From an uncultured Clostridia bacterium (lineage in GTDB: Bacteria; Bacillota; Clostridia; JAAYHZ01): a stretch of DNA of 14,384 nt. Positions 13,263 through 14,384 of the stretch are shown piece after piece. Location: NCBI GenBank assembly GCA_937894465.1, contig CALCRE010000052.1:1-14384 (forward strand), given 5' to 3'. The first letter of the stretch is position 1. Each line of letters opens with the position of its first letter. The position numbers were made by a program, and so were the translations under genes. The notes beneath the pieces are model-generated. The model worked only from the letters and a program-made list of their open reading frames with translations. It did not search any database and was not told the origin of the DNA.

Positions 13263-14384
13263 ATGGTTGAAATAATAAGAAGAGATTTACCGGTCACAAG
13301 AGATCCCTTTATCAATGCCCAAGTGGTACCTGCAGGAATTGATCCTCAGACCGGAGAAGACAGGTTTTGGGCTTCTACTTGGAATTCAAATTCCGGTTGT
13401 ACCGGTGCATTGTTTACATCATCAGGAAAAAACAAAATATTCCGCTTTGATAAAAACAAGCAGCAATATGGGTTTTACGGAGCATCCTATCAAGGGGATG
13501 AAATCATGTGGCTATGTGGCTTCTTAGATCAGGTTACCCGGTTGGATCTGATCGGTGGTGAGACTGTGACCTATAACACCGGCTTGCCTCATGACCTGTG
13601 CTTAAGTGGCTTTACATACGACGATCAAACCAAAAAGCTTTTTATGTGTGCCTATTGTCAAGGTGATCAAAAAAGGAAAGGTTTTGTTTTTGACACCGTA
13701 TCTTGCACAACCATAAAAGTTTTCGAAGATATTCCTCTAAAGAATAACCAAATGCGCTATTCTTTAAAGAATAATGACGGTACATATACAATGGTCAACA
13801 TGATCCCTCATGTTGAATTGCTTATATGGAATCCTGTAAAGGATGAATTGGATATATCGGATTGTTATCCGGTAGACAACCATAGTGATTTCTTTAAAAT
13901 AGTCAATAATCCTCAAGGGAATGTATACCTACCCTATGTCGGATGGTTTTCCCCGGCATTAAGAAAAGTTATATCAGGCTCTAAAGCACCGAAAGAAGCA
14001 TGCTGGTTTGCAAAGCAAGACAATGTTGTATATGGTGCACAATGGATGGAAAGCGTGGGGGGATGTAACCTTGTCAAGTGGGACACGGAGCAAAATCAAG
14101 TTCATTCATTTGGTTTTGTGCCGGATGCCATGTCATATCACTTTGCTTTGTCATCGGACGGAAAAATTATTGCATTGAACATATACGGATTCTTTTACAA
14201 GATCGATCCTATAACAGGTGCTGTGGAGACCTCCAAGAAATTAGACAGTGATTCCGTCGGTCATGTGGATTGTCTATGCAGAATCAATGAAAACAGATTG
14301 TTAGGCACACCTTTTATTTCCCAAAGGTTTTTCGAGATGAATATTCGTGAAAATACAGGTGTTGATATGGGACGAGCCACAGGC
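13263..14384 (+). CDS. Unrecognised beta-propeller-like protein, runs off the window
   Basis: An uninterrupted frame of 374 codons begins at ATG 13263, six bases after TAGGAG (13251-13256), and is still open at the right edge. No signal peptide or membrane helix is visible, so it should be cytosolic. The sequence is rich in W, G and aromatic beta strands, with recurring units such as W-L-C-G-F-L-D-Q-V-T-R-L-D-L and I-A-L-N-I-Y-G-F-F-Y-K-I-D-P-I-T-G. These resemble beta-propeller blades of the WD/NHL/PQQ type, but no family could be named. Cysteines are frequent (for example S-G-C-T-G and V-G-G-C-N) without a clear metal motif. It starts 26 bases after the ydjH-like gene and is probably the next member of that operon, so a role as partner of the Ydj membrane complex is possible but unproven. 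Confidence 0.75.
   Translation, partial: MVEIIRRDLPVTRDPFINAQVVPAGIDPQTGEDRFWASTWNSNSGCTGALFTSSGKNKIFRFDKNKQQYGFYGASYQGDEIMWLCGFLDQVTRLDLIGGETVTYNTGLPHDLCLSGFTYDDQTKKLFMCAYCQGDQKRKGFVFDTVSCTTIKVFEDIPLKNNQMRYSLKNNDGTYTMVNMIPHVELLIWNPVKDELDISDCYPVDNHSDFFKIVNNPQGNVYLPYVGWFSPALRKVISGSKAPKEACWFAKQDNVVYGAQWMESVGGCNLVKWDTEQNQVHSFGFVPDAMSYHFALSSDGKIIALNIYGFFYKIDPITGAVETSKKLDSDSVGHVDCLCRINENRLLGTPFISQRFFEMNIRENTGVDMGRATG

Noticed and set aside
13315..13527. 70-codon plus-strand frame near the right edge
   Set aside because: It is a shadow frame of the much longer open frame that begins at 13263 with a good ribosome binding site.
1..14384. CRISPR array, tRNA or rRNA genes, or a defence system
   Set aside because: No regularly spaced repeats, cloverleaf-like segments, rRNA-like stretches, or nuclease/helicase/toxin motifs were seen on either strand.

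Overview
The window looks like chromosomal DNA of a low-GC, anaerobic-type Firmicute (Clostridia-like Bacillota). The evidence is an AT-rich sequence, strong GGAGG-type ribosome binding sites, sigma-A style promoters, an ISLre2-family insertion sequence, and a gene set resembling the Bacillus subtilis YdjG-YdjH-YdjI membrane-stress module. No rRNA, tRNA or CRISPR array was seen. Genus-level placement is not possible from the sequence alone.

Layout. Positions 1-46 resemble the terminal hairpin region of an IS200/IS605 element. It abuts a six-helix membrane protein with a DUF4129-like C-terminal domain (47-1189). A consensus promoter (1225-1253) and a structured leader (1347-1431) precede a two-gene operon: a Cof-type HAD phosphatase (1479-2372) and a GNAT acetyltransferase with an RNA-polymerase-alpha-CTD-like tail (2369-3151). 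A bidirectional terminator (3165-3206) separates it from a convergent class I aminotransferase (3255-4439, minus). A complete ISLre2-type element (4560-6718) with 22-bp inverted repeats and a 9-bp target duplication sits in what was the divergent intergenic region upstream of the aminotransferase. The element carries a 0.5-kb non-coding tail of unexplained, GC-richer, inverted-repeat-rich sequence.

To the right of the element is a tightly overlapping catabolic-type operon (7083-9815). It encodes an amidohydrolase with full metal ligands, a paralogue that has lost nearly all of them, and an M20/CPG2-like metallopeptidase. Its promoter (7004-7032) has a palindromic operator placed exactly between the -35 and -10 boxes, which points to repression by a small-molecule-responsive regulator not in the window. 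The substrate cannot be read from sequence.

The last block (9956 to the right edge) is an SPFH-domain protein with three zinc ribbons (YdjI-like), a YdjG-like double zinc-ribbon membrane protein broken by a one-base frameshift, a TPM-domain membrane protein (YdjH-like), and a large unrecognised beta-propeller-like protein that runs off the window. In B. subtilis the related proteins form a membrane complex with the PspA-family protein YdjF. No PspA gene is visible here, and the propeller-like protein occupies the next operon position.

The features most worth a second look are the metal-site-deficient amidohydrolase paired with an intact paralogue, the PspA-less Ydj module with its frameshifted ydjG and new partner gene, the GNAT-alphaCTD fusion, and the non-coding tail of the ISLre2 element.
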